Shown: in pieces, positions 7,083-14,742 of the stretch | Layout: every line of letters starts with the position of its first letter | How positions within the stretch are numbered: position 1 is the stretch's first letter | DNA from: Acetatifactor sp. | GTDB lineage: Bacteria > Bacillota > Clostridia > Lachnospirales > Lachnospiraceae | NCBI GenBank assembly: GCA_024699575.1 | Contig: JAILPF010000099.1 | Span: 1-18,349 of the forward strand | Direction of reading: 5' to 3' | DNA: 18,349 nt | The notes under the pieces: generated by a model | Told to the model about the DNA's origin: nothing | Seen by the model: only the letters and a program-made list of their open reading frames with translations | Databases searched by the model: none | Translations under genes and position numbers: made by a program

Positions 7083-7743
7083 GAATTACTTCAAACACAG
7101 TTAAGGTGTTGTCTTTTACGGTGAAATGTACGTCAAAACCGGCGAAGGCAACACCGTATTTTCTTTTAGGGTCCTCATGATAGGCAGGTCGTGGATCCAT
7201 ACGGAGTACGTCCAGGATTGCCGCCCTTTTTTCTTCCGGGTACAGGGTGAGAAGTTCCTCCGGGAACCGGACTTCCAGGTTGCGTTCTTCAATCGTATTT
7301 AAAAAACCGCTGGTGGCGTCCGGATGGCAGTCAGCATAAGGTAAATACGGCTTGATATCATAAATCGGAGTGTTATCTTTTAAGTCAATACCGGATACGT
7401 GTAGTATAGGACCTTTTTCACCAAGCTCCACTTTTTCCAGTTTTACACAAGATAGACCGATATCGTTGGGGCGAAACGGGGAGCGGGTGGCAAAAACACC
7501 CATGTGCGTCTTGCCGCCAAGGCGGGGCGGGGTGACTGTGGCAGCCCAGTTGTCACGTTTGGTTCCCTGAAATTGCCATAACAGCCAGATATAATTAAAG
7601 CCTTCCAGACCTTTTACTGCATCCGGGTTTCTGTATTCCGGCTCGAAAATGATAGTGCCTTTCAGACTGTCTATGAGTCCGCTTTGCCTTGGAATGCCGA
7701 ATTTCTCCGGGAAATCGGTGTGTATATGCGCAATAATCTTCAT
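7045..7743 (-). CDS. trmO: tRNA t6A37 N6-methyltransferase TrmO (TsaA/YaeB family)
   Basis: The 232-residue product matches the TrmO family, which uses S-adenosylmethionine to methylate t6A37 of tRNA to m6t6A37. The N-terminal beta-barrel domain holds GVFATRSPFRPNDIGLS (82-98), the strongest family signature, then DIKPYLPYAD (129-138). The C-terminal domain carries the hallmark DPRPAYH (183-189). The ATG at 7743 has an AGAGGG binding site about eight bases upstream on this strand. The last 13 codons lie inside the end of the convergent muramidase gene (38-bp overlap), and the final residues after about 220 look non-conserved. Apparently neither gene has a separate terminator, so transcripts from the two sides run into each other. 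Confidence 0.93.
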   Translation of the reverse strand: MKIIAHIHTDFPEKFGIPRQSGLIDSLKGTIIFEPEYRNPDAVKGLEGFNYIWLLWQFQGTKRDNWAATVTPPRLGGKTHMGVFATRSPFRPNDIGLSCVKLEKVELGEKGPILHVSGIDLKDNTPIYDIKPYLPYADCHPDATSGFLNTIEERNLEVRFPEELLTLYPEEKRAAILDVLRMDPRPAYHEDPKRKYGVAFAGFDVHFTVKDNTLTVFEVIPIPCSPPHKHNC

Positions 7744-7781
7744 TTCTAATACCCTCTTGTTACATCTTTTTTTTGTTATCT

Positions 7782-7811
7782 ATTGTATCAGACAAAGACG
7801 CTTTCCTTCAA
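7782..7811 (-). promoter_or_regulatory. Candidate promoter of trmO
   Basis: Read on the minus strand, TTGAAG (7806-7811) and TACAAT (7782-7787) are separated by 18 nt. They lie about 40 nt upstream of the trmO start and point towards it. The match to a sigma-A promoter is reasonable but was judged by eye. Confidence 0.5.
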
Positions 7812-7827
7812 TCGGAAAATCTCACAA

Positions 7828-7856
7828 TTGATTATCTGCCTGTTTCTCTCTATAAT
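7828..7856 (+). promoter_or_regulatory. Promoter of truA
   Basis: TTGATT at 7828-7833 and a perfect TATAAT at 7851-7856 are separated by exactly 17 nt, a near-consensus sigma-A promoter. Transcription would start around 7863, leaving a leader of about 50 nt before the truA ATG. The two divergent -35 elements (this one and that of trmO) are only about 16 nt apart, so the promoters may interfere with each other. Confidence 0.75.
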
Positions 7857-7912
7857 ATGTGTTGAGAATATATCGTCGTTCTGCTAAAACTGCGTCAGTG
7901 AATGGAGAGAAT

Positions 7913-8671
7913 ATGAAACAGAATTATAGATTTGTAATTGCATATGATGGAACAAGGTTTTATGGATGGGAGCATCAGCCCAATACAGATATGACCATTC
8001 AGGGAAAGATTGAAAAGGTGTTGTCCCTGATGATAGGATTGCCAGAGGATGAGAAACCGGTGGAGGTTATCGGTGCGGGAAGAACGGATGCGGGAGTGCA
8101 TGCGAGGGCTATGATAGCCAATGCTTTTCTGGATACTCCTCTTTCCGAGGTTGAAATCAGAGACTATATGAATCGGTATCTTCCGGATGATATCTGTATC
8201 AAAGAGGTTCAGATTGCAGGGGAACGATTCCACAGCCGGTACAACGCTCTGGGGAAAACATATTGTTATACATGCTATGTTGGGGATACTAAGCCGGTAT
8301 TTGACAGAAAATATGTGTATACATTGGAAAAGAAGCCGGATGTGACTGCTATGAGAAAGGCAGCCGGGTATTTGATGGGAGAGCATGATTTTGCAAGCTT
8401 TTGCAGCAATCCCAGAATGAAGAAATCAACAGTTCGAAATGTGGACCGGATTGAGATTGAGGAAAAGGGGGATTATTTGACCTTTACTTATCACGGTACC
8501 GGATTTCTACAGCATATGGTTCGTATTTTAACGGGGACTCTGTTGGAAGTGGGATTCGGAATGAGGACACCGGGGAGTATGCAGGAGCTTCTGGAGGCGA
8601 AAAAAAGGGCGCTTGCCGGTGCAACCGCTCCTGCGCAGGGGCTCTGTATGATGAAAGTGGATTATCATTAA
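7913..8671 (+). CDS. truA: tRNA pseudouridine(38-40) synthase TruA
   Basis: The 252-residue cytoplasmic enzyme converts U38, U39 and U40 in the tRNA anticodon stem-loop to pseudouridine. The catalytic aspartate is Asp59 in GAGRTDAGVHA, the TruA signature. YDGTRFYGWEHQ near the N-terminus, KTYCYTCYV, GEHDFASFCS and the C-terminal GTGFLQHMVRILTGTLLEVG are all family features, and the length is normal. I chose ATG 7913 (GGAGAG just upstream, and the family alignment starts there). The frame is open to GTG 7859, which overlaps the promoter region and cannot be the start. The sensor-kinase gene follows closely, so some read-through is possible. Confidence 0.95.
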   Translation: MKQNYRFVIAYDGTRFYGWEHQPNTDMTIQGKIEKVLSLMIGLPEDEKPVEVIGAGRTDAGVHARAMIANAFLDTPLSEVEIRDYMNRYLPDDICIKEVQIAGERFHSRYNALGKTYCYTCYVGDTKPVFDRKYVYTLEKKPDVTAMRKAAGYLMGEHDFASFCSNPRMKKSTVRNVDRIEIEEKGDYLTFTYHGTGFLQHMVRILTGTLLEVGFGMRTPGSMQELLEAKKRALAGATAPAQGLCMMKVDYH

Positions 8672-8696
8672 AGGAATGCCGGGGAGTTTATTGGAA

Positions 8697-10379
8697 ATGA
8701 AGTTTGGGTTACGAAAGAGAATATTTTTAGGGCAGGTGCTGCTGATTGTTTTTCCGCTTAGCCTTATTACTTTGATTAATTCTTACCAAAGCGAAACCAT
8801 ATTAAAAAATAAGGCACAGGAAATGATTGGATTGACTTGCGATGCAATTAACGAACAGTATGATCGATTTGTTTCTGATCTGGATACTACCAGCAAGGAA
8901 ATTATCGTCAACAGAGATATTCAGAATGCTCTCTTGAGAGATGTGGATTCTGTGAAGGCGGAGGGTTATGTCAATCTGCAACAGCAGCTTGGCGTGGAGA
9001 GTTATCTACAGGAAATTCATTTTTATAAAATGGGGATTCATTCGATTCTTGTTCATGGATTTAACGGTATGAATTTTTGCTATGTGCCGGGTTCTTCCTG
9101 GAATAACTATTATGATTCTTCCAGAGAGGATTGGTATCAGGATACGATTAAAAATAAAGGCACGTTATTGATAACCGGTGTACGGCATGAAGAACAATTA
9201 ATCAGTTATAGCTCTAACAATAACAGAGTGATTACACTTGCGAGACTGATATGGGATATGACATCTTTTAAACCAATCGGAATTCTGCAAATTAATATCG
9301 ATCCGGATTATCTGGCATCCGTTGGAAAAGAAGCAGCAAATAAGGGTAATATAACGCTTTTTGATAAAGAAAATAATGTTATTATGTCTAACTGGGGAAA
9401 CGAAGAAGAAGCTTTGGAGGTAGAGCGTATATCGAGTGTTTCCGGGTGGCGAATTGTTTATTATGCGCCACTGGCTGATTTGGTGAAAGAAATCAGAGAA
9501 GCCAGAACTTTTTCATGGATTCTGCTGGGGGCGGTTATTTTTCTGGGAATTGTTTTTGCAGTTTTATTGACGGGAAGTATTGTTCGCCCGATACGGAGGC
9601 TGGAAGAACAAATGCTGATTGTTTCTGAAGGTGATTTCTCAGGGAATATAGAATATACCCAAAACGATGAGATGGGAAAACTGATTAGGCATTTCAATCA
9701 GATGACTCAGAAGATTCAGTCGTTGGTGCACGATATTCAGAGAAAAGAAGAACAGAGAAGGAGGACAGAGATTGCTTCCCTGCAGGCAAGGATAAATCCT
9801 CATTTTATGTATAATACGTTAAATACCATCCGATTGACGGCGATGCTTCACAAGGATAACGAAATTGCCAATCAAGTAACTGCGCTGGTTTATTTGTTAA
9901 AGAATGCATCAAAGAATGGAGAAAATGCATACAGTATTGCGGAAGAACTTCAAATGATTGAGTCCTATTGTGCACTTATGAAATATCGCTACGAAAACTT
10001 TGAAGTGAAAATAGAAGGAGAAAAAGAGGTTTCCGATTATTTGATTCTGCCATTTACCATTCAGCCGATTGTGGAAAATGCAATCTTTCACGGGATAGCT
10101 GCTTTGAAGGAACAGGGTGTTATCAGGATTGTTTTTCGGCTGGAGAAGGGAAAAATAGAGCTTGAAATTTCTGACAATGGTGTCGGAATGGATGATGAAA
10201 TGATTCAAAAGATCTGGAATAAGGATGAACAATCCAAAAGCACAATGAATCATGTTGGAATGCGAAATGTTATAGACAGGCTGAAGCTTTATTTTGGTGA
10301 GGAAGCTTCCATGGAGATTACAAGCAAACCGAATGAGGGGACCACAGTGGTTCTTTCCTGGGCTGCTCTACATTGTTGA
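8697..10379 (+). CDS. YesM-type sensor histidine kinase
   Basis: The 560-residue product is a membrane sensor kinase of the YesM/LytS-like class (His_kinase family PF06580). It has a membrane segment at about 9-27, an extracellular sensing region of about 245 residues resembling a Cache domain, a second membrane segment at about 273-293, a HAMP linker, and the phospho-acceptor His369 in RINPHFMYNTLNTIR. The ATPase domain has the N-box around Asn461 (QPIVENAIFHG), DNGVGM from Asp493, and VGMRN at 520-524. I prefer ATG 8697 with GGGGAG ten bases upstream; in-frame ATG 8676, four bases after the truA stop, has only a cramped AAAGG. The response-regulator gene begins 15 nt downstream. Such pairs typically sense extracellular sugars and switch on neighbouring uptake genes; the ligand is unknown. 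Confidence 0.92.
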   Translation: MKFGLRKRIFLGQVLLIVFPLSLITLINSYQSETILKNKAQEMIGLTCDAINEQYDRFVSDLDTTSKEIIVNRDIQNALLRDVDSVKAEGYVNLQQQLGVESYLQEIHFYKMGIHSILVHGFNGMNFCYVPGSSWNNYYDSSREDWYQDTIKNKGTLLITGVRHEEQLISYSSNNNRVITLARLIWDMTSFKPIGILQINIDPDYLASVGKEAANKGNITLFDKENNVIMSNWGNEEEALEVERISSVSGWRIVYYAPLADLVKEIREARTFSWILLGAVIFLGIVFAVLLTGSIVRPIRRLEEQMLIVSEGDFSGNIEYTQNDEMGKLIRHFNQMTQKIQSLVHDIQRKEEQRRRTEIASLQARINPHFMYNTLNTIRLTAMLHKDNEIANQVTALVYLLKNASKNGENAYSIAEELQMIESYCALMKYRYENFEVKIEGEKEVSDYLILPFTIQPIVENAIFHGIAALKEQGVIRIVFRLEKGKIELEISDNGVGMDDEMIQKIWNKDEQSKSTMNHVGMRNVIDRLKLYFGEEASMEITSKPNEGTTVVLSWAALHC

Positions 10380-10394
10380 TGGGGTAAAGAAAAA

Positions 10395-11546
10395 ATGAAT
10401 GTATTGATTGTTGAGGATGAGTTCCTTGCCAGAAAAGGAATTATTGCGCTGATTAATTGGGAGGAAAATGGGTTTCAAATTGTGGGGGAGGCTTCGGATG
10501 GAGCGGAGGCACTTGAAATACTACACACCACTCCGGTTGATATTGTGATTACGGATATCAAAATGCCGATTATGGATGGACTGGAGTTGATGAAAAAAGC
10601 GCAGGAAGAAAAAATGAACTGCAAATTTGTTGTTTTAAGCGGATTCGATGATTTTGAGTTTGTGAAAGAAGCTATGATTCTCGGGGCGAGGGACTACATT
10701 CACAAACCCACGATGAACCCGGATGAGGTCATTGAAACTTTAAAGCGAATTACCAGGGATGAGATAATGTCCAGAGAACTGCTGGAGGATACTCTGAAAA
10801 AGTGGCTTATAGAGTATATCGAGGCCGGGTGGCAGGTCAGAGAGGAATCCAAGCTTGATATCAGCAAGCTAGGTGAATTAAGACTGGTTGCCGGAGTGGG
10901 AATACTAAAATACAGCAAGGAAAAAGAGTGTTCCAGAGAGGAAATCATACAATTTGATGCATCAGCCTTTGAAATGTTTGAGTTAGAAAAAACATTGGCG
11001 CAGGAGACTGCGACCTATGTTCATAATGGAAACTATTATATTCTGATTCGTGAAACCCCATTTTTAGAGGAGGAGAGACAAAGGTTTGACGAGTGTGGTC
11101 TCATCTGGGAGGATACTTCTTATAAAAGTCCGTTTGCGAATGTGAGTGAAATATTAGCAATCCTAAAAGAACGCGTGGATGAGCAATACAGATGGGATGA
11201 ACAGACCTACGGAACCAGTAGATATACAAAAGATATTCTGGACTATGTGAAAATGCATATGGGTGAGAACATTACACTGGAAGTTATTGCTGACCAGATT
11301 CATATTACAGCTCCCTATTTAAGCAAACTGTTCCAGAAAGAAATGGGGATTTCTTTTGTGGATTATCTCGTGGGAATTCGAATTGAGGAAGCGAAAAGAC
11401 TCTTAGTGGATACGGATTGGACGATTGCAAAGATCAGTGAGAGTATCGGTTATGTGAACGAGAAGTATTTTATGAACCTGTTCAAAAAGAAAGTAGGAGA
11501 TACTCCGGGAAACTATAGAAAAGGTAACTTAAGAGTGCAAAAATAA
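10395..11546 (+). CDS. YesN-type response regulator, REC + AraC DNA-binding domain
   Basis: The 383-residue cytoplasmic regulator has a receiver domain at about 1-120 with acidic residues VEDE near the N-terminus, phospho-acceptor Asp54 in VITDIKMPIMDG and the conserved Lys in DYIHKP. A central linker of unclear fold (about 125-275) follows. The C-terminal AraC/XylS domain (277-377) has two helix-turn-helix units: ITLEVIADQIHITAPYLSKL, and the IAKISESIGYVNEKYF region that is the family signature. It is the partner of the sensor kinase encoded just upstream. By analogy with YesN and similar loci it should activate the sugar ABC operon beginning 136 nt downstream. The target operator is not proven. 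Confidence 0.93.
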   Translation: MNVLIVEDEFLARKGIIALINWEENGFQIVGEASDGAEALEILHTTPVDIVITDIKMPIMDGLELMKKAQEEKMNCKFVVLSGFDDFEFVKEAMILGARDYIHKPTMNPDEVIETLKRITRDEIMSRELLEDTLKKWLIEYIEAGWQVREESKLDISKLGELRLVAGVGILKYSKEKECSREEIIQFDASAFEMFELEKTLAQETATYVHNGNYYILIRETPFLEEERQRFDECGLIWEDTSYKSPFANVSEILAILKERVDEQYRWDEQTYGTSRYTKDILDYVKMHMGENITLEVIADQIHITAPYLSKLFQKEMGISFVDYLVGIRIEEAKRLLVDTDWTIAKISESIGYVNEKYFMNLFKKKVGDTPGNYRKGNLRVQK

Positions 11547-11593
11547 GTACCTTCCGGGTGGAAAAAGCAAAAAAAGTAACCCAGATAACAGCG

Positions 11594-11624
11594 AGAGGCT
11601 CCTTGTGAAAAGGAGCCTTTTTTT
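11594..11624 (+). terminator. Intrinsic terminator after the two-component operon
   Basis: AGGCTCCTT (11596-11604) pairs perfectly with AAGGAGCCT (11610-11618) around a 5-nt loop. The stem extends by an A-T and a G-U pair and runs into seven T residues ending at 11624. This is a textbook rho-independent terminator and separates the regulator genes from the transport operon, which therefore needs its own promoter. Confidence 0.93.
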
Positions 11625-11651
11625 GAAATAATATACTCACAGTTACATAAA
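11623..11651 (+). promoter_or_regulatory. Candidate regulated promoter of the sugar ABC operon
   Basis: TTGAAA (11623-11628) begins in the T-tract of the terminator and is followed after 17 nt by CATAAA (11646-11651), a weak -10. The 6-bp inverted repeat TCACAG (11637-11642) / CTGTGA (11658-11663) overlaps this region and could be an operator. A poor -10 fits an activator-dependent promoter, with the AraC regulator next door as the obvious candidate. All of this is inference from pattern. Confidence 0.35.
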
Positions 11652-11682
11652 ACTTATCTGTGACGAAAAGGAGAGGAAAAAA

Positions 11683-13014
11683 ATGAAATGTAAAGGTTTG
11701 GTCAGTTTGTTGCTCGCAGGAGTGATGGTGGCGAGTCTTGCAGGATGTGGGACGACAGTTGAGGATAATACGTCAACGCCCAAAGCTGCAGCACCCTCTG
11801 ATACTAAGGCAGAGAGTGAAGGAACATCGCAGGAAGAAATTGAAGAAGCGAAAGCGGAAGTTACCGTTACCGGAGAGGTTACTATGGTGACAACCGGAAT
11901 TGAGTATGAAGAAATTATGAACGCTATCAAGGAAGACCTTCCCGGAGTGGAGTTTACGTGGGAACAGCAGGGTAGCAGTACGTTTGAGAATGCTTACAAG
12001 ACCAGATTGGCAGCAGGCGCAGAAGGCATGGATATTTTTACTCCTGCAAGAGCTGATTATCCTGTTCTTGCAAGTGCAGGTCAACTGTTGGATATCACCG
12101 GAGAGACATATTTGGATAACTATACCGATGGTGTCATCAGCTCAGCTGAAATTGACGGAAAAGTGTATGGTATTCCTATTACAGCAAACTGCTATATTGT
12201 CTGGTATAACAAAGATGCATTTGAACAGTGCGGTCTGACACAGCCCACCACTTTTGATGAATTGGAAGCTGACTGTGCTGTGTTGAAAGAAAACGGAATT
12301 GTTCCGCTTGTAGCATATCCGAAGTCAGGGGCAGAGCAGCTTGCGGCATTTTTCTTCCATGATTTGTTGAGTAAAAACCCTCAGTGGCTGGATCAGTTAA
12401 AGACTGGGGAAGCAAAGTGGACTGATGAAGAGGCAGTTGCAGCTTTAGCAAAACTGGAAGAGTGGGTTGACAACGGATATATTCTTGATGGTTCCCTGTC
12501 TTTGGATGATACTCAGGCTTATCAGGCATTCTATCAGGGGCAGGCAGCAATGCTGCACAATGGAACATGGTCTATTGATAAGATTGCGGAGGCAGAACCG
12601 GAATTCAGTTACGGAGTATTCCCTTATCTGGCAAAAGAAGGAACAACCAACCGTGCGCAGTACTGCCCGGGCAACATCTGGACAATCGCAGCGGAATCTT
12701 CCGACGTAGAGGCGGCAAAGGCTGTATTCAACTGGATTTCCCAGCCGGAAAATGCACAGCTCTATTGCAGAACAGCAAAACAGTTTGGAACAGTCAAAGG
12801 TATTTCCTTTGATTTCCATGAAGCAGCAGAGGATATCACTCCGTTCTATGAGATGGACAAGACAAAAATGATGCACGCATACCTTACTCCCTATGCAAAG
12901 AGTGAACTTGCAACACAGGTTCAGCGCCTGATTGCAAAGGATGAGACTCAGACAACTGCTGAAAAAGCTGCGTTGGCACTTCAGATTGCACAGGATAATG
13001 ACAATAAGAATTAA
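11683..13014 (+). CDS. Sugar-type ABC importer solute-binding lipoprotein
   Basis: The 443-residue lipoprotein belongs to the extracellular solute-binding family 1 (SBP_bac_1), which binds mono- and oligosaccharides for ABC import. The signal peptide ends in lipobox LAGC with lipidated Cys22. A charged, low-complexity linker (about 25-62) follows, then the binding fold. Family features include DIFTPARADYPVLASAGQ, DGKVYGIPITANCYIVWYNKDAFEQCG and the segment around YCPGNIWTI. ATG 11683 is preceded by AAAGGAGAGG. It is the first gene after the terminator, followed by two permease genes at short spacing. The neighbouring sensor kinase and secreted beta-helix protein suggest an oligosaccharide released from a polysaccharide, but the ligand cannot be read from the sequence. 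Confidence 0.92.
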   Translation: MKCKGLVSLLLAGVMVASLAGCGTTVEDNTSTPKAAAPSDTKAESEGTSQEEIEEAKAEVTVTGEVTMVTTGIEYEEIMNAIKEDLPGVEFTWEQQGSSTFENAYKTRLAAGAEGMDIFTPARADYPVLASAGQLLDITGETYLDNYTDGVISSAEIDGKVYGIPITANCYIVWYNKDAFEQCGLTQPTTFDELEADCAVLKENGIVPLVAYPKSGAEQLAAFFFHDLLSKNPQWLDQLKTGEAKWTDEEAVAALAKLEEWVDNGYILDGSLSLDDTQAYQAFYQGQAAMLHNGTWSIDKIAEAEPEFSYGVFPYLAKEGTTNRAQYCPGNIWTIAAESSDVEAAKAVFNWISQPENAQLYCRTAKQFGTVKGISFDFHEAAEDITPFYEMDKTKMMHAYLTPYAKSELATQVQRLIAKDETQTTAEKAALALQIAQDNDNKN

Positions 13015-13025
13015 AGAGGATGTTT

Positions 13026-13913
13026 ATGAAAACAAAGACAAGTTTCATCCTTTTTCTGGGACCTGCGCTGGTTATTTACACCATTTTCAGGATGGGACCG
13101 GCGCTTGCCTCCCTGGCATACAGTTTCACCAATTGGGATGGATTGAGTAAAACTTATGAGTATGTGGGACTATCCAACTATATAGAAGCTTTCAGAGACG
13201 AACTGGTCCTGACTTCCATCAAAAACACCATTCTATATAGTGTAATCGTTGTACTGTTTCAGAACGGACTTGGATTGTTTTTTGCAGTGCTGTTAGATAA
13301 GCAGTGGATAAGAGGCAAAAATTTTTTCAGAGTGGTGCTGTTTTTGCCTGCAGTACTCAATACAGCGGCAATCTGCTTTATCTGGGCGACCATTTTAAGT
13401 CCCACAATCGGTGTATGGGGTAATGTGATGACATTTTTTCATTTGAATTCTATTTTACCCTATGATCTTTTGGGAAGCTCAGACACAGCGCTGATAACAG
13501 TGGCGCTTGTGAACATCTGGCAGTACATCGGTTATTCCATGGTTATTTATCTTGCCGGATTACAGGCTGTTTCAAAGGACTATTATGAGGCAGCCTCCAT
13601 TGACGGCTGCAGCCAGAGAAAAATGTTCTGGAAGATTACGCTTCCGTTAATAGCTCCGTCCATTACGATTAACACGATTCTGACAACAGTGGGAACACTG
13701 AAGGAATTTGAACATGTATATTCCATGACAGGTGGTGGTCCGGGTAATGCTTCCCATGTGATGGGGACTGCCATCTATCAGGTGGCTTTTGGAAACACAC
13801 AGAGATTCGGATATGGAATAGCCATTTCAACATTGCTCATGCTTGCAGTATGTATCGTGACTGTTCTTCAAAGAAAAATAATAGGAAAGGCGGAGATGAA
13901 CAGTGAAAACTAA
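13026..13913 (+). CDS. Sugar ABC importer permease, MalF type
   Basis: The 295-residue membrane permease is of the binding-protein-dependent type 1 (MalF/UgpA/LacF-like). About six membrane segments are visible, starting with FILFLGPALVIYTIF (7-21). The cytoplasmic EAA loop that docks on the ATPase is YYEAASIDGCSQRKMFWKIT (187-206), followed by LPLIAPS. The MTGGGPGNAS motif near the end is typical of MalF-like subunits. Two nearby ATGs exist; I chose 13026 because AGAGGA at 13015-13020 lies five bases before it, whereas the ATG at 13020 would overlap that site. The end overlaps the next gene by 11 nt. Confidence 0.93.
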   Translation: MKTKTSFILFLGPALVIYTIFRMGPALASLAYSFTNWDGLSKTYEYVGLSNYIEAFRDELVLTSIKNTILYSVIVVLFQNGLGLFFAVLLDKQWIRGKNFFRVVLFLPAVLNTAAICFIWATILSPTIGVWGNVMTFFHLNSILPYDLLGSSDTALITVALVNIWQYIGYSMVIYLAGLQAVSKDYYEAASIDGCSQRKMFWKITLPLIAPSITINTILTTVGTLKEFEHVYSMTGGGPGNASHVMGTAIYQVAFGNTQRFGYGIAISTLLMLAVCIVTVLQRKIIGKAEMNSEN

Positions 13914-14730
13914 AACGACAGCAGATAAAATCATTTCTTACAGTGTGCTGATTCTGATGGTGGCATTGATTCTCTATCCGCTGATGGCTATTTTTCTATC
14001 TGCATTTAAGACGATGAGTGATTTTATGGGAAATCCATTGGGAATACCCAAGACGTTCACAGTGGATAATTTTGTGTATGCCTGGAGTAAGATGCACTTT
14101 GGAACGTATACTGCCAACAGTGTGCTGGTATCTTCGTTGACTGTGGCGTTGGTTTGTGTTCTGGGTGCAATGGCGGGATATAAACTCAGTTTCAATTTTA
14201 AGGGAAATAAGCTTATATTTACATTTTTCCTGGCAGGGATGGCAGTACCGGTTCAATCTTATATTATTACCCTTTTTCAATTTATGAAAAAAATGAAATT
14301 GCTGAGTTCTTATCCCGGACTTATTCTGGTGTATACGGCAATTAATCTGCCTTTTGCCATTTTTATTTTTTCATCTTTTTTTAAGACGGTTCCCAGAGAA
14401 TTATCCGAGGCAGCACAGGTGGATGGATGTTCAGAGATGAGAACTTTCGCGCAGATATTGATTCCAATCAGCAAACCCACTTTGGCAACGGTAGTGATTG
14501 TGACAATGATGAATGTCTGGAATGACTTTTTTGTGCAGATGATTATCAATATGGATCAGAAGAAATATACGCTTCCGATGGGGCTTTTAAAATTCAGAAG
14601 CGAGACATCAGTCAACTGGACTCCTCTTTTTGCAAGTATTATTCTGGTAGCCTTACCGGTAGCCATTGTGTTTGTGCTATTGCAGAAGCAGTTCATAAAA
14701 GGACTTACAAACGGTGCAGTAAAAGGCTGA
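13903..14730 (+). CDS. Sugar ABC importer permease, MalG type
   Basis: The 275-residue permease is the MalG/UgpE/LacG-like partner of the previous subunit, with about six membrane segments. Its EAA loop is LSEAAQVDGCSEMRTFAQIL (167-186), followed by IPISKPTLATV. LYPLMAIFLSAFKT near the N-terminus and the Lys/Gly-containing C-terminal QKQFIKGLTNGAVKG are typical of the family. The start is GTG 13903, with a purine-rich AGGAAAGGCGGAG site upstream. The 11-nt overlap with the preceding gene suggests coupled translation. No ABC ATPase gene follows, so the pair probably uses a shared MsmX/MsmK-type ATPase encoded elsewhere. Confidence 0.93.
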   Translation: MKTKTTADKIISYSVLILMVALILYPLMAIFLSAFKTMSDFMGNPLGIPKTFTVDNFVYAWSKMHFGTYTANSVLVSSLTVALVCVLGAMAGYKLSFNFKGNKLIFTFFLAGMAVPVQSYIITLFQFMKKMKLLSSYPGLILVYTAINLPFAIFIFSSFFKTVPRELSEAAQVDGCSEMRTFAQILIPISKPTLATVVIVTMMNVWNDFFVQMIINMDQKKYTLPMGLLKFRSETSVNWTPLFASIILVALPVAIVFVLLQKQFIKGLTNGAVKG

Positions 14731-14742
14731 TAGGAGGATGGT

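Noticed and set aside
7094..7110. Possible bidirectional terminator between the convergent genes
   Set aside because: The stem is only five base pairs, lies within the trmO coding sequence and lacks a proper T-run on either strand.
7859..7912. Longer truA reading frame starting at GTG 7859
   Set aside because: It begins three bases after the TATAAT box, so the start would lie upstream of the transcription start.
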